The notes beneath the pieces were generated by a model, which saw nothing but the letters and a program-made list of their open reading frames with translations, was not told the DNA's origin and did not search any database. The position numbers and the translations under genes were made by a program. From the NCBI RefSeq assembly GCF_018860625.1, contig NZ_JAHKQB010000029.1, positions 124,001 through 188,000 of the forward strand: a DNA stretch of 64,000 nucleotides, written 5' to 3'. How positions within the stretch are numbered: position 1 is the first letter of the stretch; every line of letters begins with the position of its first letter. This DNA comes from Paracoccus sp. C2R09 (GTDB lineage: Bacteria > Pseudomonadota > Alphaproteobacteria > Rhodobacterales > Rhodobacteraceae). Positions 8,610 through 17,566 of the stretch are shown here, in pieces.

Positions 8610-9226
8610 CAGAACAGGCCCGAGCCCTTCAGCCCGTCGATCACGAACTGCACCGAAAGCGCCGCCAGCAGCATCCCCAGAAGCCGGGTGACCACCATGA
8701 CCCCGGTGCGCCCCAATGCGCGCGCAAGGGGCGTCGCCAGGATGAACAGCACCATGCAGATGCCAAGGACGATCAGCATCATCAGGTTGACCATCACGAC
8801 ATGGCCGAGTGTCGGGTCCTGGCCCATCAGCAGGATCATCGTTGCCAACGCGCCGGGTCCGGCCAGCAGGGGCATCGCCAGCGGAAAGACCGACGGGTCG
8901 TGATCGGGATCGTCGCTGTCGGCCTTGTCCTCGCGTCGTTCGGTGCGGCGTTCGAACAGCATGTCCAGCGCCGTCAGGAACAACAGCAGCCCGCCCGCGA
9001 TTCGGAACGCCGAGATCGAGATGCCGATGCCCGTCAGGATCGCATCCCCCGCCAATCCGAACAGCATCAGCAGGATCGCGGCGATGAACAGCGCGCGGAT
9101 ACCGATGCGGCGACGCTGTTCCGCCCCCTGTCCGGGGGTCAGCGCGATGAAGACCGGCGTCAGGCCGATCGGGTCGATGACCACGAACAGCGTGACGAAG
9201 GCGGTGATGTATGCGGCCATGTCCAT
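8609..9226 (-). CDS. marC: MarC family integral membrane protein
   Basis: A 205-residue inner-membrane protein with six hydrophobic segments. The family signature VVIDPIGLTPVFIALT is at the N-terminus, and a second half begins with PLAMPLLAGPGALATMILL near residue 114. The charged loop between residues 93 and 112 is rich in Asp, Glu and Arg. MarC proteins were once linked to antibiotic resistance, but their function is not established. A second in-frame ATG at 9220 is an alternative start. It is divergent from tatA and is followed by the aspartic protease. Confidence 0.88.
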   Translation of the reverse strand: MDMAAYITAFVTLFVVIDPIGLTPVFIALTPGQGAEQRRRIGIRALFIAAILLMLFGLAGDAILTGIGISISAFRIAGGLLLFLTALDMLFERRTERREDKADSDDPDHDPSVFPLAMPLLAGPGALATMILLMGQDPTLGHVVMVNLMMLIVLGICMVLFILATPLARALGRTGVMVVTRLLGMLLAALSVQFVIDGLKGSGLF

Positions 9227-9285
9227 GCCGCCTTATCGCGCGACAGGCCCGTTCTGCCAAGGTGGTGCTTTCACGGTAAAGGGCT

Positions 9286-9314
9286 TTGCAAAAGGCCGCG
9301 CGACCTTTTAGACA
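9286..9314 (+). promoter_or_regulatory. Candidate tatABC promoter
   Basis: TTGCAA (9286-9291) and TAGACA (9309-9314) lie 17 bases apart in the marC-tatA space. A GC-rich inverted repeat (9323-9341, CGGGCGG and CCGCCCG arms) sits between it and the tatA ribosome site. A similar pair, TTGCAG and TAGACG, occurs upstream of ssb. The match to consensus is only moderate. Confidence 0.33.
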
Positions 9315-9356
9315 TGGCCACGCGGGCGGTCGGACCGCCCGGCGATGGAGTGTCAA

Positions 9357-9590
9357 ATGCTGAACAATATCGGCCTTCCCGGCCTTCTTCTGATCGCGGT
9401 CGTCGTGCTCGTCCTGTTCGGGCGCGGCAAGATCTCTTCGCTGATGGGCGAAGTGGGCAAGGGAATCACCGCCTTCAAGCGCGGCGTCAAGGATGGCGCG
9501 GACGAGATCGAGAACGCCTCGAAGGCCGACGAGGAAGTCCCCGGCCAGACCGCACGCGACGTCACGCCGCACACGACCGACCGTAGCTGA
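9357..9590 (+). CDS. tatA: Twin-arginine translocase subunit TatA
   Basis: A 77-residue subunit that oligomerises in the inner membrane around folded Tat substrates. One N-terminal transmembrane helix ([16 protein letters not shown], about residues 6-21) is followed by the family's hinge ([22 protein letters not shown]) as an amphipathic helix and then an acidic tail. ATG 9357 is chosen because GGAG lies 6 bases before it; an in-frame ATG at 9345 overlaps that site. It is first in the tatABC operon, 19 bases ahead of tatB. Confidence 0.93.
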   Translation: MLNNIGLPGLLLIAVVVLVLFGRGKISSLMGEVGKGITAFKRGVKDGADEIENASKADEEVPGQTARDVTPHTTDRS

Positions 9591-9609
9591 GCCCGGAAAG
9601 GCGCGTCCC

Positions 9610-10080
9610 ATGCTGGATATCGGCTGGAGCGAGCTGCTGCTTATCGGCATCGTCGCCCTGATCGTGGTGGGTCCGAAGGACCTGCCTCATCTTTTCCATT
9701 CGCTTGGCCGGATCATGGCGCGCGTTCGCGCGATGGGCCGCGAATTCACATCCGCGATGGAGGATGCGGCCCGCAGTTCCGGCATAGGCGAGGCCGCGGG
9801 GTCGTTGCGCGACATGCGGTCGCTGACCACCAAGAAGGGCCTGGGGCTGGACGCGCTGGACCGCGCGGCGGACCGTTTCGACAAGTGGGAACCCAAGATG
9901 CCCTCGTCCAAGCAGGGCGCCAAGACCGATCCCGCCGCACCCACCCCAGCCGAGACGCCCGATGCCGAGGTCCCCACTGCCGAGGTTCCCGGTGCCGCGG
10001 ATGCCCAGCCCGAGGCCAAGGCCGAGGCACCTTCGCGCAGCCTGCATCCCGTGCGCCGTTCCGACATGAAAGACGATTGA
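9610..10080 (+). CDS. tatB: Twin-arginine translocase subunit TatB
   Basis: A 156-residue subunit that with TatC forms the receptor for twin-arginine signal peptides. It has an N-terminal membrane helix ([15 protein letters not shown]), the conserved GPKDLP hinge and an amphipathic helix. The C-terminal tail is long and rich in Pro, Ala and Glu with a near-repeat ([10 protein letters not shown]), as is usual for TatB. It lies one base ahead of tatC. Confidence 0.93.
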   Translation: MLDIGWSELLLIGIVALIVVGPKDLPHLFHSLGRIMARVRAMGREFTSAMEDAARSSGIGEAAGSLRDMRSLTTKKGLGLDALDRAADRFDKWEPKMPSSKQGAKTDPAAPTPAETPDAEVPTAEVPGAADAQPEAKAEAPSRSLHPVRRSDMKDD

Positions 10081-10081
10081 C

Positions 10082-10936
10082 GTGGCCGACAACACGACGC
10101 GCCCCGAGGACGACATCGACGACAGCTCGGCCCCGCTGATCGAGCATCTGGCCGAGCTTCGCACCCGCATCATCTGGTCGCTGGTGGCCTTCGTGGTGGC
10201 GATGGTGCTGTGCTATGCCGTCTGGAAGCCGATCTACAACGTGCTGACCCAGCCGATCTGCCATGCCCTGGCCGAACGCGACCAGAGCTGTCAGCTGCAG
10301 ATCATCAAGCTGCAGGAAGGCTTCTTTACCGCCATCAACATCAGCTTCTTCGGCGGGTTCGTCCTGGCCTTCCCGGTCATCGGCAACCAGCTGTGGCGCT
10401 TCGTGGCGCCCGGCCTCTACAAATCCGAGAAGGCTGCGTTCCTGCCGTTCCTGATCGCATCTCCGGTGATGTTCATCATCGGGGCGACCTTCGCCTATTA
10501 CGTCATCCTGCCAATGGCCTACGACTTCTTCCTCGGATTCCAGCAGGCCCCGGTCGTGGCCACCACGGATGAGATCACGACCACGCGCGACGTGGCGGGG
10601 ATCGCCTTCCAGGGGTCCATGCAGGAATACCTGGCGCTGACGATGAAGTTCCTTCTGGCCTTCGGGCTCAGCTTCCAGCTGCCGGTGGCACTGACGCTTC
10701 TGGGCAAGGCGGGCCTCGTCTCGGCCGAGGGGCTGGCGGCGGTGCGCCGCTATGCCGTGCTGGCCATCCTGGTGCTGGCAGCCGTTGCCACGCCGCCCGA
10801 CATCATCTCTCAGGTGGTGCTGTTCACCGTGGTCTACGGCCTCTACGAGATTTCGATCCAGCTTGTCGCCCGCATCGAGAAACGCCGAGAGGCCGAACTG
10901 CGCGCCCAGGGCCTGTGGGTCGAGGAGGACGAGTGA
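10082..10936 (+). CDS. tatC: Twin-arginine translocase subunit TatC
   Basis: A 284-residue polytopic protein with six membrane segments, the core of the Tat receptor. Family features are [15 protein letters not shown] at residues 19-33, the periplasmic loop before [27 protein letters not shown] near residue 110, and ATPPDIISQ near residue 237. The start codon is GTG at 10082. Its TGA overlaps the GTG of the DUF815 gene (GTGA), so transcription and probably translation continue into that gene. Confidence 0.95.
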   Translation: MADNTTRPEDDIDDSSAPLIEHLAELRTRIIWSLVAFVVAMVLCYAVWKPIYNVLTQPICHALAERDQSCQLQIIKLQEGFFTAINISFFGGFVLAFPVIGNQLWRFVAPGLYKSEKAAFLPFLIASPVMFIIGATFAYYVILPMAYDFFLGFQQAPVVATTDEITTTRDVAGIAFQGSMQEYLALTMKFLLAFGLSFQLPVALTLLGKAGLVSAEGLAAVRRYAVLAILVLAAVATPPDIISQVVLFTVVYGLYEISIQLVARIEKRREAELRAQGLWVEEDE

Positions 10937-11772
10937 CCGAGGATATGACCCGCATCGCCGAGGCGCTGGAACGGATGTCCCCGCCGCCGCGTCCGGCCCC
11001 CGATTTCGACGCATCCGCCGCCTTCGTCTGGCGCAGCGACCCCGCGGGGCTGGAGCCTGTGGCCGATGTCGACCGACAGGATCTGGACCTGCTTCTGGGC
11101 ATCGACGGGGCCAAGCGCACGCTGCTGGCCAACACGCTGCAATTCGCCCGCGGACACGCGGCGAACAACGCGCTGCTCTGGGGTGCGCGGGGGATGGGGA
11201 AATCCTCGCTGGTCAAGGCGGTCCATGCCCGCGCCGTGAACGAAGGTCTGCCGCTGGTCCTGGTCGAGATTGCGCGCGAGGATCTGGCCTCGGTCGGCAG
11301 GCTGCTGGCGCTTCTGGCCGCCGCGCCCGACAAGCGCTTCATCCTGTTTTCGGACGACCTGTCCTTCAGCCATGACGACACGCAGTACAAGTCGCTCAAG
11401 GCCGTTCTGGATGGGGGGATCAGCGGACGGCCCTCGAACGTGATCCTCTATGCCACGTCGAACCGCCGCCACCTGATGCCGCGCGACATGATCGAGAACG
11501 AGCGTTCATCCGCGATCCACCCCGCCGAGGCCGTCGAGGAAAAGGTGTCGCTGTCGGATCGCTTCGGGCTGTGGCTGGGCTTCCATCCCTGCGATCAGGA
11601 TCAGTTCCTGTCCATGATCGACGGGTATTGCGCGGCATACGGGCTGCGCATCGGTGCAGATGACCTGCGCGCGCAGGCGATCGAGTGGCAGGCCACGCGC
11701 GGATCGCGTTCGGGCCGGGTCGCATGGCAGTTCTTCACCGATCTGGCGGGGCGGCACGGGATCGCGCTGTGA
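10933..11772 (+). CDS. DUF815 family ATP-binding protein
   Basis: A 279-residue P-loop ATPase of the DUF815 family, related to AAA proteins. The Walker A motif GARGMGKSS is near residues 84-92, and the Walker B-like [10 protein letters not shown] near residue 136. [13 protein letters not shown] near residue 175 and a sensor-like [12 protein letters not shown] near residue 205 are conserved family segments. The function is unknown. GTG 10933 was chosen over ATG 10945 because GAGGAGG lies at 10922-10928. It overlaps both neighbours by 4 bases (GTGA at each end), linking tatC with the ScfR gene. Confidence 0.85.
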   Translation: MTEDMTRIAEALERMSPPPRPAPDFDASAAFVWRSDPAGLEPVADVDRQDLDLLLGIDGAKRTLLANTLQFARGHAANNALLWGARGMGKSSLVKAVHARAVNEGLPLVLVEIAREDLASVGRLLALLAAAPDKRFILFSDDLSFSHDDTQYKSLKAVLDGGISGRPSNVILYATSNRRHLMPRDMIENERSSAIHPAEAVEEKVSLSDRFGLWLGFHPCDQDQFLSMIDGYCAAYGLRIGADDLRAQAIEWQATRGSRSGRVAWQFFTDLAGRHGIAL

Positions 11773-13049
11773 CGCCCCCGCGCGACATGGGCGCGGGTCC
11801 GAACGTCCTTCTGGGCACACGGATCCGCGAACGGCGCATGGCGCAGGACCGCCGCCAGAGCGATGTGGCACGCGCGGTCGGCATCTCGCCCGCCTATCTG
11901 AACCTGATCGAGCATAACCGCCGACCCGTCAGCGCCGAGCTGCTGGAGAAGCTGGCGGTCGAGCTGCAGATCACCCCCGAGGAACTGTCCGAGGGCCGCG
12001 AAGAGGTCCGCATCGCCGCCCTGCGCGAGGCTGCGGCCCATCCCGTCGCAGGCGACAGCCCGCCCGAGCTGGACCAGCTGTCGGAATTCCTTGCCCGCTA
12101 TCCGGGGTGGTCGGAATTGCTGATCGCGCAGTCGCGCCGCGCGGCATCGCTGGAACGCCAGCTGGTCGATCTGTCGGATCGCATGACGCAGGACCCCTAT
12201 CTGCTGACCACGATGCACGAGGTGCTGTCGGCGGTGACTTCGGTCCGTTCGACCGCGGCGATCCTGGTCGAGGATGGCGATGTGGCCCCCGAATGGCGCG
12301 ACCGCTTTCATGCGAACCTGCATCAGGACAGCCAGCGCCTGTCGGTGACGGCACAATCGCTGGTCGCCTATCTGGACGGGTTCGAGGCCGAGGGCACCGC
12401 CGCATCCCCCCAGGAAGAGGTCGAGGCATGGCTGGCCGATGGCGCGGATGCGTCGATCCAGCTGTCCTCGGACGCGGCCCGCCAGATGGCCGCGACGATC
12501 GGGGTAAGGCTGGCGCGCGACCGGCAGGCGCTGCCGGACCAGATGCTGCTGGATGCCTTGGGGCAGGGCGGCGACGTGGTCGCGATGGCGGCGCTGCTGG
12601 ATCTGGCGGTCGATCTGGTGATGCGCCGCATCGTCGATCTGCAGCCCGAAGGTTTTGCAGGGGCGGGGCTTCTGGTCTGCGATGCCTCGGGCGTTCCGGT
12701 GCTGCGCCGGGCGGCCAGGGGGTTCGCGCTGCCGCGTCCGGGCGACAGCTGCGCGCTCTGGCCGCTGTTCCAGGCGTTGGCCGCGCCCAATGTCGCGCTG
12801 GCACATCACGTCGTCACGACCGAGGGGCGCAGCTTCGCGACCGTCAGCCATTCCACCCGCCGTCAGCCCCTGGGTCTGCACGGTCCCTGGCTGACCGAGG
12901 CCACGATGCTGATGGTCCCGCTGGACGGGCCCGCGCCGCAGGATGCGCTGCCCGTGGGGCCCGCCTGCCGCATCTGCCCGCGCGACGATTGCGTCGCACG
13001 GCGCGAACCCTCGATCCTTGCGCCGCAGGGACCGCGCAGGGGGCTTTGA
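11769..13049 (+). CDS. ScfR-type XRE family transcriptional regulator
   Basis: A 426-residue regulator. An XRE helix-turn-helix lies at about residues 13-75 (RIRERRMAQDRRQSDVARAV, then GISPAYLNLIEHNRRPVS). The C-terminal half resembles the short-chain fatty acyl regulator (ScfR, DUF2083) domain and ends in a cysteine cluster, ACRICPRDDC, close to the C-terminus. Relatives such as RamB and PrpC-linked regulators control acetate or propionate use and appear to respond to acyl-CoA; that ligand is inference here. GTG 11769, overlapping the previous stop as GTGA, is preferred; ATG 11787 is an alternative. The response regulator follows after 55 bases. Confidence 0.85.
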   Translation: MTPPRDMGAGPNVLLGTRIRERRMAQDRRQSDVARAVGISPAYLNLIEHNRRPVSAELLEKLAVELQITPEELSEGREEVRIAALREAAAHPVAGDSPPELDQLSEFLARYPGWSELLIAQSRRAASLERQLVDLSDRMTQDPYLLTTMHEVLSAVTSVRSTAAILVEDGDVAPEWRDRFHANLHQDSQRLSVTAQSLVAYLDGFEAEGTAASPQEEVEAWLADGADASIQLSSDAARQMAATIGVRLARDRQALPDQMLLDALGQGGDVVAMAALLDLAVDLVMRRIVDLQPEGFAGAGLLVCDASGVPVLRRAARGFALPRPGDSCALWPLFQALAAPNVALAHHVVTTEGRSFATVSHSTRRQPLGLHGPWLTEATMLMVPLDGPAPQDALPVGPACRICPRDDCVARREPSILAPQGPRRGL

Positions 13050-13104
13050 CAAGCGGCGCGCCCGCAGGACAATATCACGGACGCGTCATCGGAGGGGGAG
13101 CCGG

Positions 13105-13464
13105 ATGCAGCCTGACATCCTGATGATCGAGGATGAGCCCAACATCGCCGAGGCCGTGCGCTTCATCCTGTCCCGCGACGGCTGGCAGGTGGATCTGCAT
13201 GTGGACGGGGCAGGCGGGATCGAGGCGATCATGGATCGCCGACCGCGGCTGGTGATCTTGGACCTGATGCTTCCGAACCGCTCGGGCGCGGAAATCCTGC
13301 TGGACCTGCGGCGCGCGCAGGACCGGTCGCTGGCGGCCACTCCGGTGCTGATGCTGACCGCGCGCGGCGATACCGAGGCCGCCGAGCAGGCCGATGCCGT
13401 TCTGGCCAAACCCTTCGACAACGAGGAACTGCGCAGGATGGTGCGCAGGCTGATCCATGCCTGA
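13105..13464 (+). CDS. Single-domain response regulator
   Basis: A 119-residue receiver domain with no output domain. The acidic pocket is MIEDEP, the phosphoacceptor is D53 (VILDLMLPN), the switch threonine is in MLTARG and the conserved lysine in AKPFDNEE. It has a strong ribosome site, GGAGGGGGAG, before ATG 13105. It lies in one operon with a histidine kinase, with which it should exchange phosphate. How the signal is passed on is not visible; candidates are the ScfR protein upstream or a partner elsewhere. Confidence 0.9.
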   Translation: MQPDILMIEDEPNIAEAVRFILSRDGWQVDLHVDGAGGIEAIMDRRPRLVILDLMLPNRSGAEILLDLRRAQDRSLAATPVLMLTARGDTEAAEQADAVLAKPFDNEELRRMVRRLIHA

Positions 13465-13726
13465 GAGGCCGCTTTTCCTGGAACGCGCATCGTTCCGACG
13501 GCGGCGTTTGGGCGATGCGGCCCGCATCCTGCCGGTGCTGGCGATGATCCTGATGCTGGTTCCCGTCTGGTGGATGCCTGCCAGCATCAGCTTCGCCACC
13601 GGCGCGGTCTGGTTCTTCGGGCTGTGGGCCGCGCTGATCGCCGGGGTCTTCGCGCTGCACCGTGCACTTCTGCGGGCCGAGGCCATCGCCATCCGCGCAG
13701 CCGAGGTGGACCCCGATGCCCTTTGA
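13457..13726 (+). CDS. Small membrane protein of the kinase operon
   Basis: An 89-residue protein with two hydrophobic segments (about residues 24-42 and 47-68), a basic N-terminus (RASFRRRRLGD) and an acidic C-terminus. No family is recognised. It overlaps the response regulator gene by 8 bases and the kinase gene by 11 bases, so it is embedded between the two. Small two-helix proteins beside sodium:solute symporter modules often act as accessory subunits, and a role with the symporter-like part of the kinase is an inference from position and topology. Confidence 0.72.
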   Translation: MPERPLFLERASFRRRRLGDAARILPVLAMILMLVPVWWMPASISFATGAVWFFGLWAALIAGVFALHRALLRAEAIAIRAAEVDPDAL

Positions 13727-16355
13727 GGCGCTTCTGGCCACGTGCCTCTGCTATGTCGCGCTGATGTTCGGCGTGGCCTATGCCGCCGATCGCGCGGCGG
13801 CTGCGGGCCATGTGCGTTGGCTGGATCACCCGCTTGTCTACACGCTGTCGCTGTCGGTCTATTGCAGCGCCTGGACCTTCTATGGCGCGGTCGGTTACGC
13901 GTCGCGCTCAGGGCTGGAATTCGCGACGATCTATCTGGGGCCGACGATCGTCTTCACCGGCGCATGGTGGGGGTTGCGCCGACTGGTGCGGGTCGCGCGG
14001 ATGCATCACGTCACCTCGGTCGCGGATCTCATCTCGGCCCGGTTCGGGAAATCGAACCGTCTGGCGGCCATCGTGACGCTGATCGCGGTGATCGCATCGA
14101 CCCCCTATATCGCGCTGCAGCTGCAATCCGTGCGCCTGTCGTTCGAGCTGTTCGCGACCAGCCGCCCCGACGAGGGCGGCGCGCTTGGCGGGACCGCCAT
14201 GTGGGTCGCAGGGGGGCTGGCGCTGTTCACCATCCTCTTCGGGACGCGCAATCTGGCCGCCGATGAACGCCATCACGGGGTGGTCACCGCCATCGCGCTC
14301 GAGGCGCTGGTCAAGCTCGTGGCCTTTCTGGCGCTTGGCGTCTTCGTCGTGTGGGGGCTTGCCGACGGGCCGGTGGACGTGCTGCGCCGGGTGGGCGATG
14401 CGGCGCAGGACCCGCGATTTGCCGATGGCTGGGTGCTGCGGCCCGATCGCTGGACCGCGCTGATCCTGGTGTCGGGCGCGGCGATCCTGACCCTGCCGCG
14501 CATGTTCCAGGTAATGGTGGTCGAGGCCGCGGACGAGGATCGCCTGCATGTCGCGGGCTGGGCCTTTCCGGCCTATCTGTTCGCGATGTCCTTCTTCGTG
14601 CTGCCCATCGCCGTCATGGGGGCCGAGATCCTGCCCGAAGGGGCCAACCCCGATCTCTATGTCCTGACGCTGCCGGCGGCGGCGGGGCAGGACATGCTGG
14701 CGCTGCTGGTGTTTCTGGGCGGATTTTCGGCTGCGACATCCATGGTGGTGGTCTGCGCGATCGCGGTGGCCACGATGGTGTCGAACCACTGGCTGGTGCC
14801 GGGCTGGCTGGCGCTGCGGCGCATTCCGGCGGGCGAGGGGACGGACGACCTGCGCGGCTTCGTCCTGAATGCCCGGCGGATTGCGATCCTTGCGATCATG
14901 GCAGCGGGCTGGACCTATCACCAGGCCTCGGGCGGGGCGGCGGCGCTGGCGACGATGGGCCTCGTGGCATTCACCGGCATGGCGCAGGTGCTGCCCGCGA
15001 TGCTGGGGGGGCTTCTGTGGCGGGGGGCCAACCGCAAGGGCGCCTATGCCGGGATCTGCACGGGCTTCGCGTTGTGGATGGCGCTGATCTTCCTGCCCTC
15101 GGTCGGGATGGGGGGCGATCTGCCGGTGCCCGCGGGCGTCGACCCCTGGACCGCCGCGGTCGCATTGTCGCTGGCGCTGAACACCGCGGCCTTCATCGGC
15201 GTGTCGATCTTCGGTTTTCCCGACCCGGTCGAACGCCTGCAGGGCCTGTCCTTCGTGTCCGCGGTCGAGCCGATCCGCCACAGCCGCATGGCGCGGGGCG
15301 ACGACCGGGCCGAGCCGCTTCTGGCGATGGCACGCCGCGTCTGGGGCACGGATGCCGCCCTGCGCTATTTCCAGGCCGAGGCGCAGGCTCAGGGCAAGTC
15401 GGGCTATCTTCCCGACCTGACGCCCCGCTTTCTGACCGCGCTGGAACGGCGGCTTGCGGGCTCCATCGGATCGGCCACGGCACATGCGATGATCGACCGG
15501 GTCGCGGGGGGCGTGGCCCTGACCGTGGCCGACCTGCTGCAGGTGGCCGACGAGGCGCAGCGCGCCAAGGAGGAGACGCAGCGTCTGGAGGCGGCGCGCG
15601 CCGAACTGGCCCGCACGGCCCGCCAGCTGCGCGAGGTGAACGACAAGCTGACCGCGTTGTCGATCCAGAAGGATGCCTTTCTGGGCCAGATCAGCCACGA
15701 GCTGCGCACGCCCATGACCTCGGTGAAGGCATTCTCGGAAATACTTAAGGATCCTTCCATAACGCCCGAAGAACGTTCGCGATTTGCCCAGATAATCCAT
15801 ACCGAGGCGGGTCGCCTTACACGCATCCTGGACGATCTGCTGGACCTGTCGGTCCTGGAGGGCGGGCGCGCGCAGCTGACGGTCACGGCGGCGAATCTGC
15901 ACGACCTGATCACGCGTGCCCTGGCGGCCGCATCCGCCACCCGACCCGAGCGCAGCTTCGTCATCGACCGCGACCTTCCGGCCGAGCATCTGGGCGTCAT
16001 CACGGATGCCGACCGGCTGTTGCAGGTGCTGATCAATGTCATCGGCAATGCGCGGAAATATTGCGACGCGCCCCATCCCGCGATGCGTATCCGGGTGCGC
16101 AGGCCCGAAGCGGGGGGCGCGGTGATCGACGTCGTCGACAATGGCAGCGGTATCGACGCGGGTCGCCAGTCGCTGATCTTCGAGAAGTTCTCGCGCCTGA
16201 ACGATCCGGCGAAGGCGGGGGGCGCGGGGCTTGGCCTTGCGATCTGCAAGGAGATCATGGCGGCGCTTGGCGGTTCGATCAGCTATCTTCCGGGGCAGGG
16301 CGGCGCGGCCTTCCGGGTCGTGCTGCCCGCGCGGCCCCCGGGGCAGGCCGGTTAA
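13716..16355 (+). CDS. Sodium:solute symporter-domain histidine kinase
   Basis: An 879-residue fusion. The first 500 or so residues form a polytopic sodium:solute symporter (SSS) domain with about 13 membrane segments (VYCSAWTFYGAVGYASRSG near residue 45 is typical). A coiled coil (about residues 607-650) leads to a HisKA domain with H661 in LGQISHELRTPM. The ATP-binding domain has an N box (NVIGNARKYC), G1 (DNGSGID) and G2 (GGAGLGLAIC). CbrA, CrbS and PutP-like sensors share this design and respond to nutrients such as histidine or acetate; the ligand here is unknown. Codons at 15735-15830, just after the phosphoacceptor, are unlike the rest (ATA three times, plus CTT and CGA). Confidence 0.92.
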   Translation: MPFEALLATCLCYVALMFGVAYAADRAAAAGHVRWLDHPLVYTLSLSVYCSAWTFYGAVGYASRSGLEFATIYLGPTIVFTGAWWGLRRLVRVARMHHVTSVADLISARFGKSNRLAAIVTLIAVIASTPYIALQLQSVRLSFELFATSRPDEGGALGGTAMWVAGGLALFTILFGTRNLAADERHHGVVTAIALEALVKLVAFLALGVFVVWGLADGPVDVLRRVGDAAQDPRFADGWVLRPDRWTALILVSGAAILTLPRMFQVMVVEAADEDRLHVAGWAFPAYLFAMSFFVLPIAVMGAEILPEGANPDLYVLTLPAAAGQDMLALLVFLGGFSAATSMVVVCAIAVATMVSNHWLVPGWLALRRIPAGEGTDDLRGFVLNARRIAILAIMAAGWTYHQASGGAAALATMGLVAFTGMAQVLPAMLGGLLWRGANRKGAYAGICTGFALWMALIFLPSVGMGGDLPVPAGVDPWTAAVALSLALNTAAFIGVSIFGFPDPVERLQGLSFVSAVEPIRHSRMARGDDRAEPLLAMARRVWGTDAALRYFQAEAQAQGKSGYLPDLTPRFLTALERRLAGSIGSATAHAMIDRVAGGVALTVADLLQVADEAQRAKEETQRLEAARAELARTARQLREVNDKLTALSIQKDAFLGQISHELRTPMTSVKAFSEILKDPSITPEERSRFAQIIHTEAGRLTRILDDLLDLSVLEGGRAQLTVTAANLHDLITRALAAASATRPERSFVIDRDLPAEHLGVITDADRLLQVLINVIGNARKYCDAPHPAMRIRVRRPEAGGAVIDVVDNGSGIDAGRQSLIFEKFSRLNDPAKAGGAGLGLAICKEIMAALGGSISYLPGQGGAAFRVVLPARPPGQAG

Positions 16356-16416
16356 CGGTTTGGAAACCGCCACCGGGTCATGTTGCCGGGGACAAGGCAC
16401 AGGATTCGGGCGGAAC

Positions 16417-17478
16417 ATGGAAGCGGCGGATGGCGATCAGGGGATGAAGGGCGGGGGCGTCCTGCGCGGCTTGCTGAAGCGGCGTGACGATCCGGTGGCG
16501 GCGGAAACGCCCGATCTGCCGCCCACTCCGCCCATGACGCCCGCGCGGGCGGCTACCGCCGCGATCGGCCGCACGGCGGAGCAGCTGTATTCCCTGCCGA
16601 TCCGACCTGTTGCGGTGGTGCCGGGCGCGCTGACCCTTGCGGAACTGCCGGAACTTCTGCCCGAGATGTCGCTGCTGGCCGTGCTGCAGGGGCCGGGCGA
16701 CCAGCTGGGCGCCATCGCCCTTTCACCCGAGGTCGCGGCCGCGCTGGTCGAGGTGCAGGCCCTGGGCCGCGTCACCTCGCGCCCGCTGGAGCGGCGCAAG
16801 CCCACCCGCAGCGACGCGGCGCTCTGCGCGGATTTCATCGAGGGCCTGCTGTCCGAGATGGCGACCGAGATGCGGGCAATTCCGGGATATTCGGGCTTTG
16901 CGGGCTATCACTTCCTGACGCATCTGGAAGACGCCCGCCCCCTTGCGCTGATGCTGGAGGATATCGCCTATCGCAGCATCGACATGCAGCTGCGGCTGGG
17001 GGGCGCCGATGCGCGCGAGGGACGCATAATGCTGATCCTGCCGCAGGGCCCCGAGGTCGCAGCGCCCGCGCCCATGGCCGCGCGATCGGCCGCCAAGCCC
17101 GCCGCCCCCCGCCCCAGCCTTGCGCCCCGAATGCAGGACGCGCCCGTGGAATTGCAGGGCATCCTGTGCCGCAGGACGATGTCGCTTGGGGAATTGCGCG
17201 GGGTGCTGGGGGGCAAGCTGCTCTATCTGCCCAGGGTCGCCCTGCAAGATGCCCAGCTGGAAACGTCGGACGGTCAGATCCTTGCGCGCGGCAAGCTGGG
17301 CGAGGCCGAGGGTTGTCACGCCCTGCGCCTTCTGGACCCCGCCGCCGCACGTCCCGCGCCCGATGCGGGCACGCCCCTGCGGCCAGCGCCCGCACCCGTC
17401 GATCTGGCCCGACCCGACCCGTTCCGGCCCGACCAGGGGGTGGGTCTGCAGGCCGGGCCGGGTCGGGAAACGGCTTGA
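16417..17478 (+). CDS. FliM/FliN (SpoA) domain protein, orphan
   Basis: A 353-residue protein whose C-terminal part (about residues 243-305, VELQGILCRRTMSLGELRGV and GKLLYLPRVALQDAQLETSD) matches the SpoA fold of FliM, FliN and type III secretion C-ring proteins. The middle part (PALTLAELPELLP to YRSIDMQLRLGG) resembles a weak FliM-like middle domain. The linker is rich in Ala and Pro. No other flagellar or secretion gene is in the window, so a flagellar role is uncertain. ATG 16417 is preferred; ATG 16444 is possible. It lies 61 bases after the kinase gene and may share its transcript. Confidence 0.75.
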   Translation: MEAADGDQGMKGGGVLRGLLKRRDDPVAAETPDLPPTPPMTPARAATAAIGRTAEQLYSLPIRPVAVVPGALTLAELPELLPEMSLLAVLQGPGDQLGAIALSPEVAAALVEVQALGRVTSRPLERRKPTRSDAALCADFIEGLLSEMATEMRAIPGYSGFAGYHFLTHLEDARPLALMLEDIAYRSIDMQLRLGGADAREGRIMLILPQGPEVAAPAPMAARSAAKPAAPRPSLAPRMQDAPVELQGILCRRTMSLGELRGVLGGKLLYLPRVALQDAQLETSDGQILARGKLGEAEGCHALRLLDPAAARPAPDAGTPLRPAPAPVDLARPDPFRPDQGVGLQAGPGRETA

Positions 17479-17493
17479 CCCCGCTCTTTTTCC

Positions 17494-17523
17494 TTGAAAT
17501 CCGCGCCGGTCGGACGCATTTAC
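17494..17523 (+). promoter_or_regulatory. Candidate infA promoter
   Basis: TTGAAA (17494-17499) and ATTTAC (17518-17523) lie 18 bases apart in the 88-base gap before infA, which is less GC-rich than the genes around it. The -10 match is weak. Confidence 0.3.
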
Positions 17524-17566
17524 TCTTCGGTTCCGAATCCTGCGGAACGATCATTATGGAGTGACC

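Noticed and set aside
13908-16418. An 836-codon open frame antisense to the symporter-kinase
   Set aside because: Composition is rich in Arg, Gln, His and Gly, with no recognisable domain, while the plus strand codes a complete kinase.
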